In this document: positions 11,345 through 24,427 of the stretch, one piece after another
How positions within the stretch are numbered: position 1 is the first letter of the stretch
Layout: each line of letters begins with the position of its first letter
Assembly (NCBI GenBank): GCA_944472135.2
Contig: OX235268.1
Coordinates: 11,786,589-11,850,588, forward strand
Direction: 5' to 3'
Source of the DNA: Trichobilharzia regenti
Taxonomy: Eukaryota > Platyhelminthes > Trematoda > Strigeidida > Schistosomatidae
DNA length: 64,000 bases
Translations under genes and position numbers: made by a program
The notes under the pieces: generated by a model
What the model saw: only the letters and a program-made list of their open reading frames with translations
Databases searched by the model: none
What the model was told of the DNA's origin: nothing

Positions 11345-11503
11345 CGTTTGTCTGAGAAAAAACGACACGAAGGAATGTGAGATAAATGGCATTGGGAAAT
11401 GCGTTTTCACAGACTTTATTTATCTTTCGAAAACAACAAACAGAAACGGAAATGCTCACAGTGAATGATGTCCGAGAGTTGAAGCGAAACGCATAAAACC
11501 TGA
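11345..11503. repeat. 159-bp direct repeat, first copy (left spacer)
   Basis: Begins CGTTTGTCTGAG and ends AAACCTGA. The second copy at 12210-12368 is the same length and essentially identical, with 706 bp between. On the minus strand each has AATAAAG and a pyrimidine tract ending in CAG. Ends are not TG...CA, so a standard LTR is doubtful. Confidence 0.8.
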
Positions 11504-11617
11504 GTCCGAGTTTGATCGGATTATTCGACATGTGTTGCGCGAACACACTACTCGATTCAGACAAAGGATGAGCAAGAATGACAGAAAAAATTTGCGGAAC
11601 GTTCCATATATCTTTGA

Positions 11618-11683
11618 ATCGGTGGCGCAGCGGTAGGATGCTCCACAACCACTCATGTGACCCGTAGTTTGATCCCAACCGAT
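11618..11683 (+). tRNA. tRNA-Met-like pseudogene (CAT)
   Basis: The ends ATCGGT (11618-11623) and ACCGAT (11678-11683) pair perfectly as an acceptor. TGGCGCAGCGGTAGGATGC matches the D-arm/A box of tRNA-Met, the loop CTCATGT places CAT as anticodon, and GTTTGATCCC is a near B box. Stem defects and short length (66 nt) mark it as a degenerate or SINE-derived copy. It lies between the two 159-bp repeats. Confidence 0.6.
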
Positions 11684-12209
11684 GAACTCCTTTACCTCTT
11701 CAAGTCAGTAAGAAGCCTGTTAAAGAGAGAAGGTTGAGCATGAGGCTGATAACTTCATCCTGTAAAAATAAACATCGCTGCTACCCAAACTTCAAGCCTC
11801 TAGCTTAATGCCCTATGTTCTACTAGGAACGTACAGGAATAAAACAAAATTGCTTTGTCGAATATCCATGAACTGAACTACTTTTTATACTGGGATTTGT
11901 ATTGAGCGTGTCATGATAGTCTTCTGACAGTACAATTAACTTCAATACAGCTTATATGATAATTGATCTACAGCAACATTTTCCGGTTAATTTAATGTTG
12001 GATTTCCGCCTTTTCCTCTCATGCATGTAGTGCTGTGAATGTTTAGGCCATATATAAATCTTCATATTGTTTGTGTCAATAATGTTCTAAATAAATACCT
12101 GCCTAATATATTAGCAATCAAACGTGAAATTTTTATCATGGATTGGAATTTCTAATAAATCTCACGCATTAAACTTGTCTGTTATTGTTAAATCAATTGT
12201 TATTGAATT

Positions 12210-12368
12210 CGTTTGTCTGAGAAAAAACGACACGAAGGAATGTGAGATAAATGGCATTGGGAAATGCGTTTTCACAGACTTTATTTATCTTTCGAAAACA
12301 ACAAACAGAAACGGAAATGCTCACAGTGAATGATGTCCGAGAGTTGAAGCGAAACGCATAAAACCTGA
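12210..12368. repeat. 159-bp direct repeat, second copy (left spacer)
   Basis: Partner of 11345-11503. Downstream sequence (12369-12955) holds no recognised feature. Confidence 0.8.
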
Positions 12369-12969
12369 TGGAAAGTTGCAGAATTCTGCTCCATTTAGGA
12401 ATTCCATGAAGTGAACATTCAACTGTAGGTTTGCAGATGTTTGATTTGATTGGTCAGACGATTTCCTCATGAGTTGACATCAGTTATAGGACAACTGTGA
12501 AACCTTCGAGCTCTGATCAGGTGCTTCTTCCCTTGTTTTGGACTCATCAACAGTATGTATCCATTATGATTCAAATGCAGGGCCTTGTGCTTATAAGACA
12601 AGCTCGTAAAGCAATAAGCCACTATGACAGGTGCATGAAATCCAAATTGTACAAATCCACGATATCTAGCGATCACTAGCCAAAGTCATCGGCTTTCTTA
12701 TTAACAGTTCTAGATGACATGTTGCTGACGTTGCTTCTTTACCTGACAAAACCTGGTGAAAGTTGAAATATGACTCTTCTTACGCTGAATACTAATCACT
12801 TCATTATCTCTATATCGGTGTACGAGGTGGTCTTCATTATGGTGTATAACTGTGACTTTATTTCAAAGGACTGAGGCTTTCTTCCTAAGGCTTCATTCCG
12901 ACAAAACAGCTTCTAGTCGCCTGACTTGTGTAGTTGGATAACACAAATATCAAGCAGTAGTGCTTACTA

Positions 12970-13192
12970 TTATAAATTATTTAAATTAATCCCAGCCTGT
13001 TAAGAAAATCAAAACAAGATTTTTTCTGAACGTTTCGCCGTGTAAGCCACAGCTTCTTCAGCAGATTTATTCGGATTTTTATAAATCATGTTTAATAAAT
13101 TATAAATAAATAAATAAATTATTATGAATCAATCTGACTCGGCGCTCAAATTATTCCAGGAAGTTCGTAACACCTACGGTCTGGAAACCTAT
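12970..13192 (-). mobile_element. 223-bp retroposon-like insertion with 14-bp target duplication (left)
   Basis: AGTAGTGCTTACTA occurs on both sides (12956-12969 and 13193-13206), the mark of a target-primed insertion. The insert has an A/T-only tract of TAAATAAA type (about 13090-13125) and a hammerhead motif on the minus strand. No protein is encoded, so it must have moved with borrowed enzymes; a Penelope-type machinery is the natural guess because of the ribozyme. Confidence 0.65.
13025..13065 (-). ncRNA. Minimal hammerhead ribozyme motif, Penelope type (left)
   Basis: Read on the minus strand: stem I strand TCTG, core CTGAAGA, one extra A, stem II GCTGTG/CACGGC with a GCTTA loop, core GAAA, then CG and TT, then stem I strand CAGA. 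Helix III is reduced to an open CG, as in the small hammerheads known from Penelope-like elements, which work as dimers. Cleavage would fall after the second T. The extra A before stem II is a deviation. The mirrored copy is at 29405-29445. Confidence 0.6.
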
Positions 13193-15712
13193 AGTAGTGC
13201 TTACTAGTCAGAATAAAGTTCCTTACGGTTATTTCGCTCACTTGGAATCAAAGGCGTCAACTTTCCTCAGGTGAGACAGTTGAATCATTTCAGACAGCGC
13301 GATTCCTGTCAGATCAAATTTTACATGTAGTGCTCATTGCGAATTGATTCGCAGAAAAGGGTTTGAATGAATCGATTACACACCAGAAGTCTTTCCTGAG
13401 AAGCATAAATGTTGTGAATGCATATTTATCATGACAATGTCGCCGTTATTCTGTGAAAAATAATGCTTTTGAAAATATTTCAGTAATGAGACTGAATAAG
13501 TGGACCGAATCTTTTTCTTTTAAGTTTCAACTTGTTAATATAATTTCAGTGTCGCTATTTGCCTTTTGCGAAATTGAAATAAATTGGACTAACGTCATTT
13601 GGTCGATCGTCATGTTCATGAATGGCATATAAGTAGCATTTAATTTACTTAAACTTAACTGCATGATAAATGGTACAGGTAGTTAAGACTAGTATCACAA
13701 TTGAAAAGTTCTCAGCAATACTGATTGCAAGACGTTCAGAGAAATGAATGCTTTGTCCACCTACTCGTGTCTGCAAACTTTGTCAGCTATTTTATATATT
13801 ATCCAGCCCTTCCCTAGAGGCGTGTGTTAGTAGGTCGTATGTTCACGTATTGCACTCTGTAAAGTTCATCATGATTCTGAGTATGATACTATAGTAAATC
13901 CACGTTTTCTCTTTCCGGGATGTGCTAACTCTCTACAAGGTTGAAGTTGAACAACGAAATATTGAAAAGCACAAAAAACACTTGAAAAATGCGTTGTTAG
14001 CGATATAAAATTTTAAAAAGCGTGAGTCGCACGCAAAAAAAGCATAACCACGTACAATATGTATGTAACAAACAAAAAGCAATGTTAAATAACACAATTG
14101 CATGGAGGATTTAATCATGAGCTGACATCAGTTAATAACACAATGGCAAATATTCGCCAAACATGTGTAAAAGAAGTTTCTGTAGGCATATAACATGCAT
14201 ACAGAAATTAGTCTTATGAACACATAGTAAAGAGGCACCACAGCATACATATCAGCATTCGATTTTGATGAAGATCCGCGAGACACGCTAACAAAACTGA
14301 AATAAGCCTGACGGAGCTGATAAGTGTATTCAAAGAAGAGCTTTTGCTTTAAAAAGATAATGATTTATTTAAAAATCTGGTAATAGGTTTCCTCAAGTTA
14401 AATTCCTTGTGAGAAACAAGGCTTGAAATGAATGAGTGTAATTTAATCATGACATATCATATCATCAGAATGTCGCACTGGTCTCATTTTATGCATAAGC
14501 ACAAAGAACACATACCACTCGTAATAACGGTCATTAATCATCACGTACATTACAATGTGTTATCCCACTATATGAGTATTATATTCGTTTTATGGTAAAA
14601 CCGGTGACTTATTTATTTTGGAACAATAATTTCCTGATTATAGTTTAAAATAAACGCAAAATATTGTCAGGGGTATCGGAATTTCTCTATTTCATACAAC
14701 GAAGCCAGTCGCTACTCAAAACTGTTCAGTCCAATCTTACACGGAAGCTCTCAAAGTAAATTGTCTATCTTCTCATTTTCAATTCTTCATATTTCATATT
14801 CATCAAAACATAGTTTGCCAACTTCCCATGGAATCTGGCAATACCTGTTCTCACAATTTGTCTCTATAGACTTTGTCATAGTGAATGCCTTTGTTTCGAC
14901 TACTTAGTGAACACTTCTAACTAAATGCGACAGTATAAAACTTCAGGTGGTTAGTTCTTGGCATTTAAAACATTACTATAGGTGTTCAGAGACATGCTAT
15001 CAATGTGATTGAATACTGCGTCCAACATAACTGTAACTATGTGTTGACACGTTGACTCGGATCCCAGTACGAGAACCTGGGCCACACAGACAAAGCTGGA
15101 ATGGAAGACAAACAGAAAAGCCAACACACCACAGGTATACCCACAGCACAATCTCACTCATCGACGACGACCTACGCCTTCCAGTTAAAGGCATCCTCTT
15201 GACATCTTGCAACACAATCGCCATTTGCTGCAATGACTCTTGCAGAAAGCAACGCAACCATACCAGCACCTCATGATATTCGTCGCACATCCTCTTATCT
15301 ATTCAGTACCAAATACCACTGCGATCGCTTGTCACTCATTCTGCCTCAGTTCTAGTAACGGTGACGTATGCAAGCTTCAGTCGTCTACACTCCCGCTCCG
15401 CGGCGTGTGAGACCACAGCCTAAATAGAAACATTCATTCTCAATCAATTATTTCACAGATAACCCTTATCTCCGTGTGCATATCATTCTCAGCACTAGTC
15501 TTCCCGGCGTATACGACCCATCTGCTGTCTTTAACATCAATCAATTCATTCACGGGTGAAGAAGACTCGAAACAATTTCAGAAGAAAGCACGACAAAAAA
15601 TTTAACAAAATCATGCAAAACAACAAGTAAACACAGTGAATCCAAAAACACCAATTGATATGACACACCACACATATATACAAACGGTAAAAATAACCCC
15701 GCAGATCATGTC

Positions 15713-16170
15713 TTGACGTAATTCCTTTGAAGAATTGCAGGACTTACACCAGTACGCCTGCAACCTTTCCCAGGTTGACGTTTGTAGGTTGAAGAATGTC
15801 CGGACACAAACAAGATTAACCAACAATTACATTAGTTGGAACCCACTCAATTACTTACCTTTTGGTAAGTATTGACAATCAATACATCAAATGTTGTGGA
15901 TCCTGCCTTGACGAACTATCCATGAACAACTGTAGGACTTACAGCAATACTCCTACATTCCTTCTCAGGTTGACGATCCAAGAGGAGAATTGTTCGAACA
16001 CAAATATAATTAACCTACAGATAGATGAGAGATGGTATCAATTCAGTATATACAACATGAACATATGTACAAAACAACACACCAAGCACAATGGACTGCA
16101 CTTCGACGTACTACCCTTGTAGAGTGGTAGGACTTACAGCAGTACTCCTACAACCCTTCTCAGGTTGACG
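15713..16170 (-). repeat. Three 195-bp hairpin repeats, copy B
   Basis: Blocks at 16104-16170, 15910-15975 and 15713-15780. The second block keeps the TGTAGGA/TCCTACA stem that copy A has lost. Confidence 0.75.
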
Positions 16171-16365
16171 CCGAAAATCTTCGTAGAACATAGATGACTA
16201 ACAAACGTGTGACGTATCTGACCAACCAGGCGTAGGTACAGAGGAATTTACACCAAAGATAATAACGTTCGAATAGTAATTTGAAACTTGAAAGGCTTTT
16301 ATTCGTGCAAGTCAGTTTAACGATTATCCTCTCGTACACACATGGCTTATCTTCATTAAACTGAG

Positions 16366-18042
16366 CAATATCTTACGTCTTTTCAAATGCATCAATACTA
16401 TCAAAGTCATTGCACAAGGTACTTGAGTTGATAGGCGTCTTTCTCATTGTGGATGACAACACCAACAATGACTGATTGATACCAGTTGATGAACTTAGCG
16501 GTGGATCAGAAGCTGTTGTTGTTCGGCTTTCAGAAAGTTGTCTAACTGCAAGACTACCACCACTTCTGTCTTTCACTATCAGCTCCGGTTTAGCACTAGC
16601 ATCTGATGATAGGTGGGCTACACGCTGATCAATTACACTGACGGTCTCACAAGTATCCATACCTTCTGCAACTGCATCTGCATTTAATTCTACTTCACCT
16701 TCAAGTTGTACAGAACCTTTGTTCAACTTAGCAGCAGTAGGCTTTCCCCTCATCTCATCATGATCAACCAAAGACAAATGTGCACTATCATGATCATTAT
16801 CACGAATATTCACTTTACCGTCAATTTCATCATTTTTAAACTCTTAATAACAGAAGTAGACAACTTTGGTTCCTCCTCACAAATCATTAGAGGTTTTAAA
16901 CCTTCACTCTGAATAGTAATATCTTGTAAACTTGTGGAGTCAGAACTGCACTCTGAAACTGTAACTCTCTTCTGTGAAACTCTGTTCAACAATGGCTTAC
17001 CAGTTGCAACTACAGGCTTCTTCACCGCACCATTGTCGTCACACAATTCGGAGTCAGACCTTGATTTGACATTTAGCTTATCACTAAACTTGCTCACAGA
17101 TTCATAGTTCATCTTTGTATGAACATCTTGCAAACGTGTAAAACACAACCGTGTTTGTCTTGCACCTTGTAACTTATATGTTGAGGATGTACCACGAAAC
17201 CTGTTACACTCACTAAGTCTATCTGCATTACTAGACACCATAGAGCCTTCGCGATATCCACCTCTCTGGGACCCTTTAGTCATCAATGATTACGTTTTGC
17301 CCTCAGACTGCTCTATTCAAGTGTGAGATGCAATAAACTGCCAAACGTGCTCATAGATTGATTGACACTATCTTTTACCAGTTTCAGAATATCATCGACC
17401 TTTGGCTCGATGCCTTTATCCTCTATACGGGAGCTTATCTTCACCCAATTCCTTTGCAGTCGAGTAGGTAGGCGTCTCGCTTTTACTTCTAGGACAAAAC
17501 TCGAGTTGAGGTCGCTCATGCAATTCATCGAAATCAATGCATTCTTGTAAGTCAACAGATTATCCAAAAACTCAGTGAGTGCCTTGGAGTCATCTTGTGA
17601 TTGACCACCATTATTCTTAACAGCCTCGAATAATTTCCCTACAATCATCGAAGGTCTTCCAAACCTTTGACGTAGTATGCTCATAGCCTGATAGTACCCC
17701 TCTTTTGGCTTCATAAACTTACAGCACTGTATAGCTCTTGCAGCAACTCCAGGGCAGTACCTCATCAGGTACATTAACTTCATTTCATCATTTAATAAAA
17801 AAAACACTCGACATGATTTTAAACTCGTTTGCAAACTGTAAATAATCAGCTGGGTTTCCGTCGAAACACCGTGGTTCAAATTTAGGGAGTTTGATACTCC
17901 TATTATCTCTAGACGGCGAAACAGTAACATCAACCATGTTAGGCTTTACATCAGACACATAGTTACAAGTAACATACAAGTCAACATGACTTACTTTCCT
18001 GTTTGCTTCCAAGACGCTCTGTCCCTTCTTTGACCCAGGCAT
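16366..18042 (-). pseudogene. BEL/Pao-like gag, copy B
   Basis: Starts at 18042. The first piece reads 84 residues, further than in A, because TTTGCAAACGAG replaces the TTTGTTTAGGAG that stops A and C. The T run has eight bases here. An Arg (AGAAGTGG) at the position of Ser in A and D is shared with C. The Asn in VKNNGG is found only here. Confidence 0.7.
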
Positions 18043-19047
18043 CAGTGGACGTAACCAAAATTCCAGAAAGTTCCCGATAACGCTTGCTCAAAGAAGACTT
18101 GGCCAGCACCAGGAAAGGTTGACGGAGACTATTCAAAATGTAACAAACTGTCACCAACCGTCAGAAACTGTCACCAACTGTCAGAAATTGTCAATCACGT
18201 CTCAAAAACCGTTAATGCCCAGCTCTTGCTACGCCGGGCCTCTCGCTGTCCCTCGAAGCCTTTCAGAGACGCTTAGTACTAACGGACGCAAAAACCAAAA
18301 CACCGATTGGCGACTCGAGAATTCTTTATTCTAACACCAACATATGAGCAGCATAATAACTAAGGTCTATGAACAAATATTACAATAATAAATCATGATA
18401 TTACTTCTGACGGTTTTGATCTTCCTTCTGAACAACGACCGTTGAGACGATGACTGGTGTATTGATGCCTCCAGGAAAATACAGGAAGTTGCGTCTGTGC
18501 AAAGAACCATGAATTGATCGTTCAATCTCCAACTACATTTACAACGTCAACAATAAAAAACTGATTGATAAAAACACCCAGCCAAAGATTCACAGAATTA
18601 TCTCCAATTATTCTGTCCATAATATCAGCATCGAAAGACCAGCGGATTGCACTTTTTCCGCCCTACTCCATCGTTTGCCTAAGATACTTAAACCGTCGTA
18701 TAACATCGAGGACGTCCCTCATACAGTCACTCACAAGTTATAATATGTTGTTCTAGAAAATTTGAATACACAGGATTATAGTAATAGAATAGTAAGATAA
18801 CATTCATTTTAGATATAAACAAATATAGTTTAGAAAATCAGGGAATAATCGTGCAGCATTGAGCAAATAAGTAGTGGGAAGTTATAATGTGTTGTTCTAG
18901 AAAATTTGAACACACAGGATTATAGTTATAGAGTAATACGATATGATTCACTACTACTTAAAACTTACCGTTTATTTGAATATTTATACAACCACTATTT
19001 GGGCCTTAATTTGCGTAGAGCTTGACAGTGCTTACGTATAGCGCTGG

Positions 19048-21386
19048 GCGGGCTCCAGAGATATTTAATTACCAGTCGTCTTCAGTTGATTTGCATCTGG
19101 AACTTGACATTGAACCTAAGCATACTGAAATACCCATAATACAATATTATCAGGGATATATGCAAAAATATTTGAAGAAGGAAAAAACATTTTAAAATTT
19201 AAGGCTGATTAAGATTAGGTGACTAGGGTTGTGAAAGCAGTCATAGTGAAAGTGGTGTGAAACATAGAGTTCACAGATTTCGGGAGCTAACAGTGAGGGT
19301 CAGAGGAGTGCCGTATTAGATCTCTAATTTTTAGTTTGTCACATACCCCTTCTAACCCGTTGTTAATGAAATATTTGTTCAGCAGAGATGAGGAAGATTT
19401 TGGGGTAGGACTGTTTCTAATTTTGATATTTTGATATTAACAGTCGGTGGCCCACAGTGTCAAAGGCTTTACTAAGATCTAAGTATACGATAACTGTGAT
19501 CATACTGGAATCTTCAAGTTGTGAGATGTGGTCAAAAAATTGTAAGTGACATGTCGTGCAAGAACGTGACTTCATGAAACCATGTTGATAAGGAGTGATA
19601 AGTTTCTCTTGAGAGAGGAAGTCGAAAATGGCACTTTTCACGATCTTTTCCAGAACCCTTGAAATAACAGAAGTTAGGTTAATGGGTCTGTAACTCATGA
19701 CACTTGAAAGGGAGCCTGACTTATAACTAGGGGTAATGTGCATCGTTTCCCATGCATCTGGATATGTTCCAGTTGATAGAGAGGTAGAGAACAATTTAAG
19801 AAGAAGAATAGGAACGTCTTCACCACCGTATTTTAAAACGTTGAGGGAATCATATCAGGACCTGGGTTGTTTGAACTTTTGAGAGAAGTGATTGCTTTCT
19901 TAATATTATCTAAAGAAAAGCTGATAATTTCTAAGGTTTTTTGTGAACTTACAGGGAATAGAGGTTGTGGTTGATGTAGAGTGTCACCCATAATGTATCA
20001 CATATATCCAGGTTGGGGTCATCATAGTGCACAGCTCTGCAGTCGGATTTAATATAGATAATGCATCCTCCACCCCGCCCAACTGATCTGTTCTTCCTGA
20101 AAAATGAGTAGCCTTCGCAGTGAAAGAAATCATCATTTATTTCACTTGTGCACCAAGCTTCAGTGATCATTAGTGCTGTAGTTTGGCTAATCAGTAGTAG
20201 GGATTGGATGTATGCCATTTTGTTTACAGCTGACCACGCATTAATAAGGACTATGTTGGGATTAGCCGAGTCATATCTTAAGATTTTAGCCATGTCTTGA
20301 AGTAGCTGGTGATGAGATTCAATCATAGTGTCCTCAGACGACAATGAAATAAATATATGTCTGTAGATGCCCTAGGAAAGCTAGAAGTGGAGAGGGGGTC
20401 AGTTATCTTTCCGTGTTCAAGTAAGTTCGAACGTGAAGAAGATTGGCTATCATAAGAAAGGATATAGAGGGTTTTTGACGAAGAAGTGAATTGCGTGAGT
20501 CATGTAGAGGAGCTCTAGGCAGTAATTAGGCATTGCTGTATGAGCTGTCATATATATATTGGGGGAATGTAAGCTACAAGGTTCGGATTGTGTTTTATGG
20601 TTTTTATCTCTTTCGGCTTTGTGAATATTTGTTTCTGGAGAGAGTTGAGTTATCAAACTGTGAGCATCTGAATAAGTGTGTGGTAATAGTCTCTCATTAT
20701 GCATTGTCTTTGTGGACGAACTGGAAGCCCCACTTTTCAACTTCCTGGAATTGAAACTGCTTGGATTTGGGGAATACTGGGTGTGATGTACTGCAGTTTG
20801 TCACCGGGGTACAGGGATCGTTATCAGAGGAGTCTAGATCTACGGTGGATTTCCTTCCTAGTTAATGGTTATACACCGAACCATTTTTGGACCTTATATT
20901 TCACGAAAGTTCGTTTCTGAATATGATGTGCTTTGTACAGGAAGGTTCACACCCCTTCGCTCTGCCTCTACAGAATTGTGGGTGCTCAGGGGTGTTGTAG
21001 AGGAGGTGGGATTCACGGTTTTAGAATCGGTCATATAAGTCATTCTCTGGATCGGCGTTTTGTCACGAGCTAACTTAATCGTGTAGTAACGCATATTTTT
21101 TATTAGTCTTTGCCTACTTTAAAAGATGTCAGCCTTAGAGGAAGAGTCAAATTTCAACACAAGTGGGCAAGATTTATTTTCTGAGACTTTCTTAGTCGAT
21201 GGCAGCTGCATGGGACGTTGTTCATAGAGCATGCATTCAAAATAGTGCTTTTGACCTTGTTGATCTGAGAATTATCCGGTTTGTTATACACAAGTATGTT
21301 CTTCTCGCGCACTACACGTTGATATACTTCAGTTGCAACGTAGTTTATCAGCTTTGCGGTTAGTGGTAACTTCTAGGTGAAGTATA
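19048..21386 (-). mobile_element. CR1-like element, copy B (deleted)
   Basis: The endonuclease part is at 19949-20344. The RT N-terminal part is at 19417-19794 (SYRPINLTSVISRVLEKIV, YLDLSKAFDTVGH). It then jumps to the RT tail: 945 bp that include the motif B and C region are gone, with ATATC repeated at the join (TTAATATCAAAATATC). The RT stop lies at about 19287. The ORF1 part is cut at A-coordinate 1868. Confidence 0.8.
20828..21386. other. Central loop of the palindrome
   Basis: Sequence of CR1 ORF1 (A-coordinates 2428 to 1868, reversed) that is present in A, B and D but not in C. The join at 21385-21387 sets GAAGTA of B against CTGATAACG of C with at most one or two bases of overlap, so it looks like an end-joined break. 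Confidence 0.8.
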
Positions 21387-23422
21387 CTGATAACGATCCC
21401 TGTACCCCGGTGACAAACTGCAGTACATCACACCCAGTATTCCCCAAATCCAAGCAGTTTCAATTCCAGGAAGTTGAAAAGTGGGGCTTTCAGTTCGTCC
21501 ACAAAGACAATGCATAATGAGAGACTATTACCACACACTTATTCAGATGCTCACAGTTTGATAACACACCTCTCTCCAGAAACAAATATTCACAAAGCCG
21601 AAAGAGATAAAAACCGTAAAACACAATCTGAACCTCGTAGCTACCTGTCCAAAAAAGTAAACCCTCGCATCACTATAAGCCAAAAGATTGATACACTTAA
21701 CTATAGGACGTCGAGTAGGGGTGACGTAAAGCGCAACAATTCCAGTCAGTTTAGCTTGCTTGGTAGGTCACCTCGACCTATTTACATGCCCATACTCAGC
21801 AGGACAGACCATCCAGCGATCAGCACTTTTGCTGAAACGATATTACCATTATTTTAATTAAGGTTCACAACATGACCTCAAACATACTACAAATGCTCAC
21901 CACTCTACACAGGTTTCGTCCCCCCAATATAGATATGACAGCTCATACAGCAATGCCTAAATACTGACTAGAGCTCACATTACATGACTCAGGCAATTCA
22001 CTTCTATATACTTTTCTTCTGATAGCCAATCTTCTTTACGTTCGAACTTACTTGAACACGGAAAGATAACTGACCCCCTCTCCACTTCTAGCTTTCCTAG
22101 GGCATCTACAGACATATATATTTCATTGTCGTCTGAGGACACTATGATTGAATCTCATCACCAGCTACTTCAAGACATGGCTAAAATCATAAGATATGAC
22201 TCGGCTAATACCAACATAGTCCTTATTAATGCGTGGTCAGCTGTAAACAAAATGGCATACATCCAATCCCTACTACTGATTAGCCAAACTACAGCACTAA
22301 TGATCACTGACGCTTGGTGCACAAGTGAAATAAATGATGATTTCTTTCACTGCGAAGGCTACTCATTTTTCAAGAAGAACAGATCAGTTGGGCGGGGTGG
22401 AGGATGCATTATCTATATTAAATCCGACTGCAGAGCTGTGCACTATGATGACCCCAACCTGGATATATGTGATACATTATGGGTGACACTCTACATCAAC
22501 CACAACCTCTATTCCCTGTAAGTTCACAAAAAACCTTAGAAATTATCAGCTTTTCTTTAGATAATATTAAGAAAGCAATCACTTCTCTCAAAAGTTCAAA
22601 CAACCCAGGTCCTGATATGATTCCCTCAACGTTTTAAAATACGGTGGTGAAGACGATCCTATTCTTCTTCTTAAATTGTTCTCTACCTCTCTATCAACTG
22701 GAACTTATCCAGATGCATGGGAAACGATGCACATTACCCCTAGTTATAAGTCAGGCTCCCTTTCAAGTGTCATGAGTTACAGACCCATTAACCTAACTTC
22801 TGTTATTTCAAGGGTTCTGGAAAAGATCGTGAAAAGTGCCATTTTCGACTTCCTCTCTCAAGAGAAACTTATCACTCCTTATCAACATGGTTTCATGAAG
22901 TCACGTTCTTGCACGACATGTCACTTACAATTTTTTGAACACATCTCACAACTTGAAGATTCCAGTATGATCACAGTTATCGTATACTTAGATCTTAGTA
23001 AAGCCTTTGACACTGTGGGCCACCGACTGTTAATATCAAAATATCAAAATTAGAAACAGTCCTACCCCAAAATCTTCCTCATCTCTGCTGAACAAATATT
23101 TCATTAACAACGGGTTAGAAGGGGTATGTGACAAACTAAAAATTAGAGATCTAATACGGCACTCCTCTGACCCTCACTGTTAGCTCCCGAAATCTGTGAA
23201 CTCTATGTTTCACACCACTTTCACTATGACTGCTTTCACAACCCTAGTCACCTAATCTTAATCAGCCTTAAATTTTAAAATGTTTTTTCCTTCTTCAAAT
23301 ATTTTTGCATATATCCCTGATAATATTGTATTATGGGTATTTCAGTATGCTTAGGTTCAATGTCAAGTTCCAGATGCAAATCAACTGAAGACGACTGGTA
23401 ATTAAATATCTCTGGAGCCCGC
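21387..23422 (+). mobile_element. CR1-like element, copy C (5'-truncated, deleted)
   Basis: Begins inside ORF1. The endonuclease part at 22126-22521 has private changes (IIRYDSANTN, ITDAWC, FKKN). The RT N-terminal part is at 22676-23053 and joins the tail directly through the same 945-bp deletion as in B. The stop is at 23181-23183. Confidence 0.8.
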
Positions 23423-24427
23423 CCAGCGCTATACGTAAGCACTGTCAAGCTCTACGCAAATTAAGGCCCAAATAGTGGTTGTATAAATATTCAAATAAAC
23501 GGTAAGTTTTAAGTAGTAGTGAATCATATCGTATTACTCTATAACTATAATCCTGTGTGTTCAAATTTTCTAGAACAACACATTATAACTTCCCACTACT
23601 TATTTGCTCAATGCTGCACGATTATTCCCTGATTTTCTAAACTATATTTGTTTATATCTAAAATGAATGTTATCTTACTATTCTATTACTATAATCCTGT
23701 GTATTCAAATTTTCTAGAACAACATATTATAACTTGTGAGTGACTGTATGAGGGACGTCCTCGATGTTATACGACGGTTTAAGTATCTTAGGCAAACGAT
23801 GGAGTAGGGCGGAAAAAGTGCAATCCACTGGTCTTTCGATGCTGATATTATGGACAGAATAATTGGAGATAATTCTGTGAATCTTTGGCTGGGTGTTTTT
23901 ATCAATCAGTTTTTTATTGTTGACGTTGTAAATGTAGTTGGAGATTGAACGATCAATTCATGGTTCTTTGCACAGACGCAACTTCCTGTATTTTCCCGGA
24001 GGCATCAATACACCAGTCATCATCTCATCGGTCGCTGTTCAGAAGGAAGATCAAAACCGTCAGAAGTAATATCATGATTTATTATTGTAATATTTGTTCA
24101 TAGACCTTAGTTATTATGCTGCTCATATGTTGGTGTTAGAATAAAGAATTCTCGAGTCGCCAATCGGTGTTTTGGTTTTTGCGTCCGTTAGTACTAAGCG
24201 TCTCTGAAAGGCTTCGAGGGACAGCGAGAGGCCCGGCGTAGCAAGACCTGGGCATTAACGGTTTTTGAGACGTGATTGACAATTTCTGACAGTTGGTGAC
24301 AGTTTCTGACAGTTGGTGACAGTTTGTTACATTTTGAATAGTCTCCGTCAACCTTTCCTGGTGCTGGCCAAGTCTTCTTTGAGCAAGCGTTATCGGGAAC
24401 TTTCTGGAATTTCGGTTACGTCCACTG

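Larger units (their letters stand above)
11050..13400. repeat. Spacer between segments A and B
   Basis: This 2.35-kb loop separates the arms of the left hairpin. It is present as its reverse complement at 29070-31420. It holds a 159-bp direct repeat pair, a tRNA-Met-like sequence and a 223-bp retroposon-like insertion with a hammerhead motif. No protein gene is recognised. Confidence 0.85.
13401..21386 (-). repeat. Segment B of the palindrome
   Basis: Reverse copy of A-coordinates about 11049 down to 1868. Against A it lacks the 945-bp RT block and the 257-bp block near 2650-2950. Its last 559 bp (20828-21386) have no partner in C and form the central loop. Confidence 0.9.

Noticed and set aside
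11340..11678. 112-codon minus-strand frame in the spacer
   Set aside because: It reads through the tRNA-Met-like sequence and the 159-bp repeat; chance frame.
10320..12500. Short inverted match CTGATGTCARCTCATGA at 10328 and (minus) near 12490
   Set aside because: Only about 17 bases; could be chance in AT-rich DNA.
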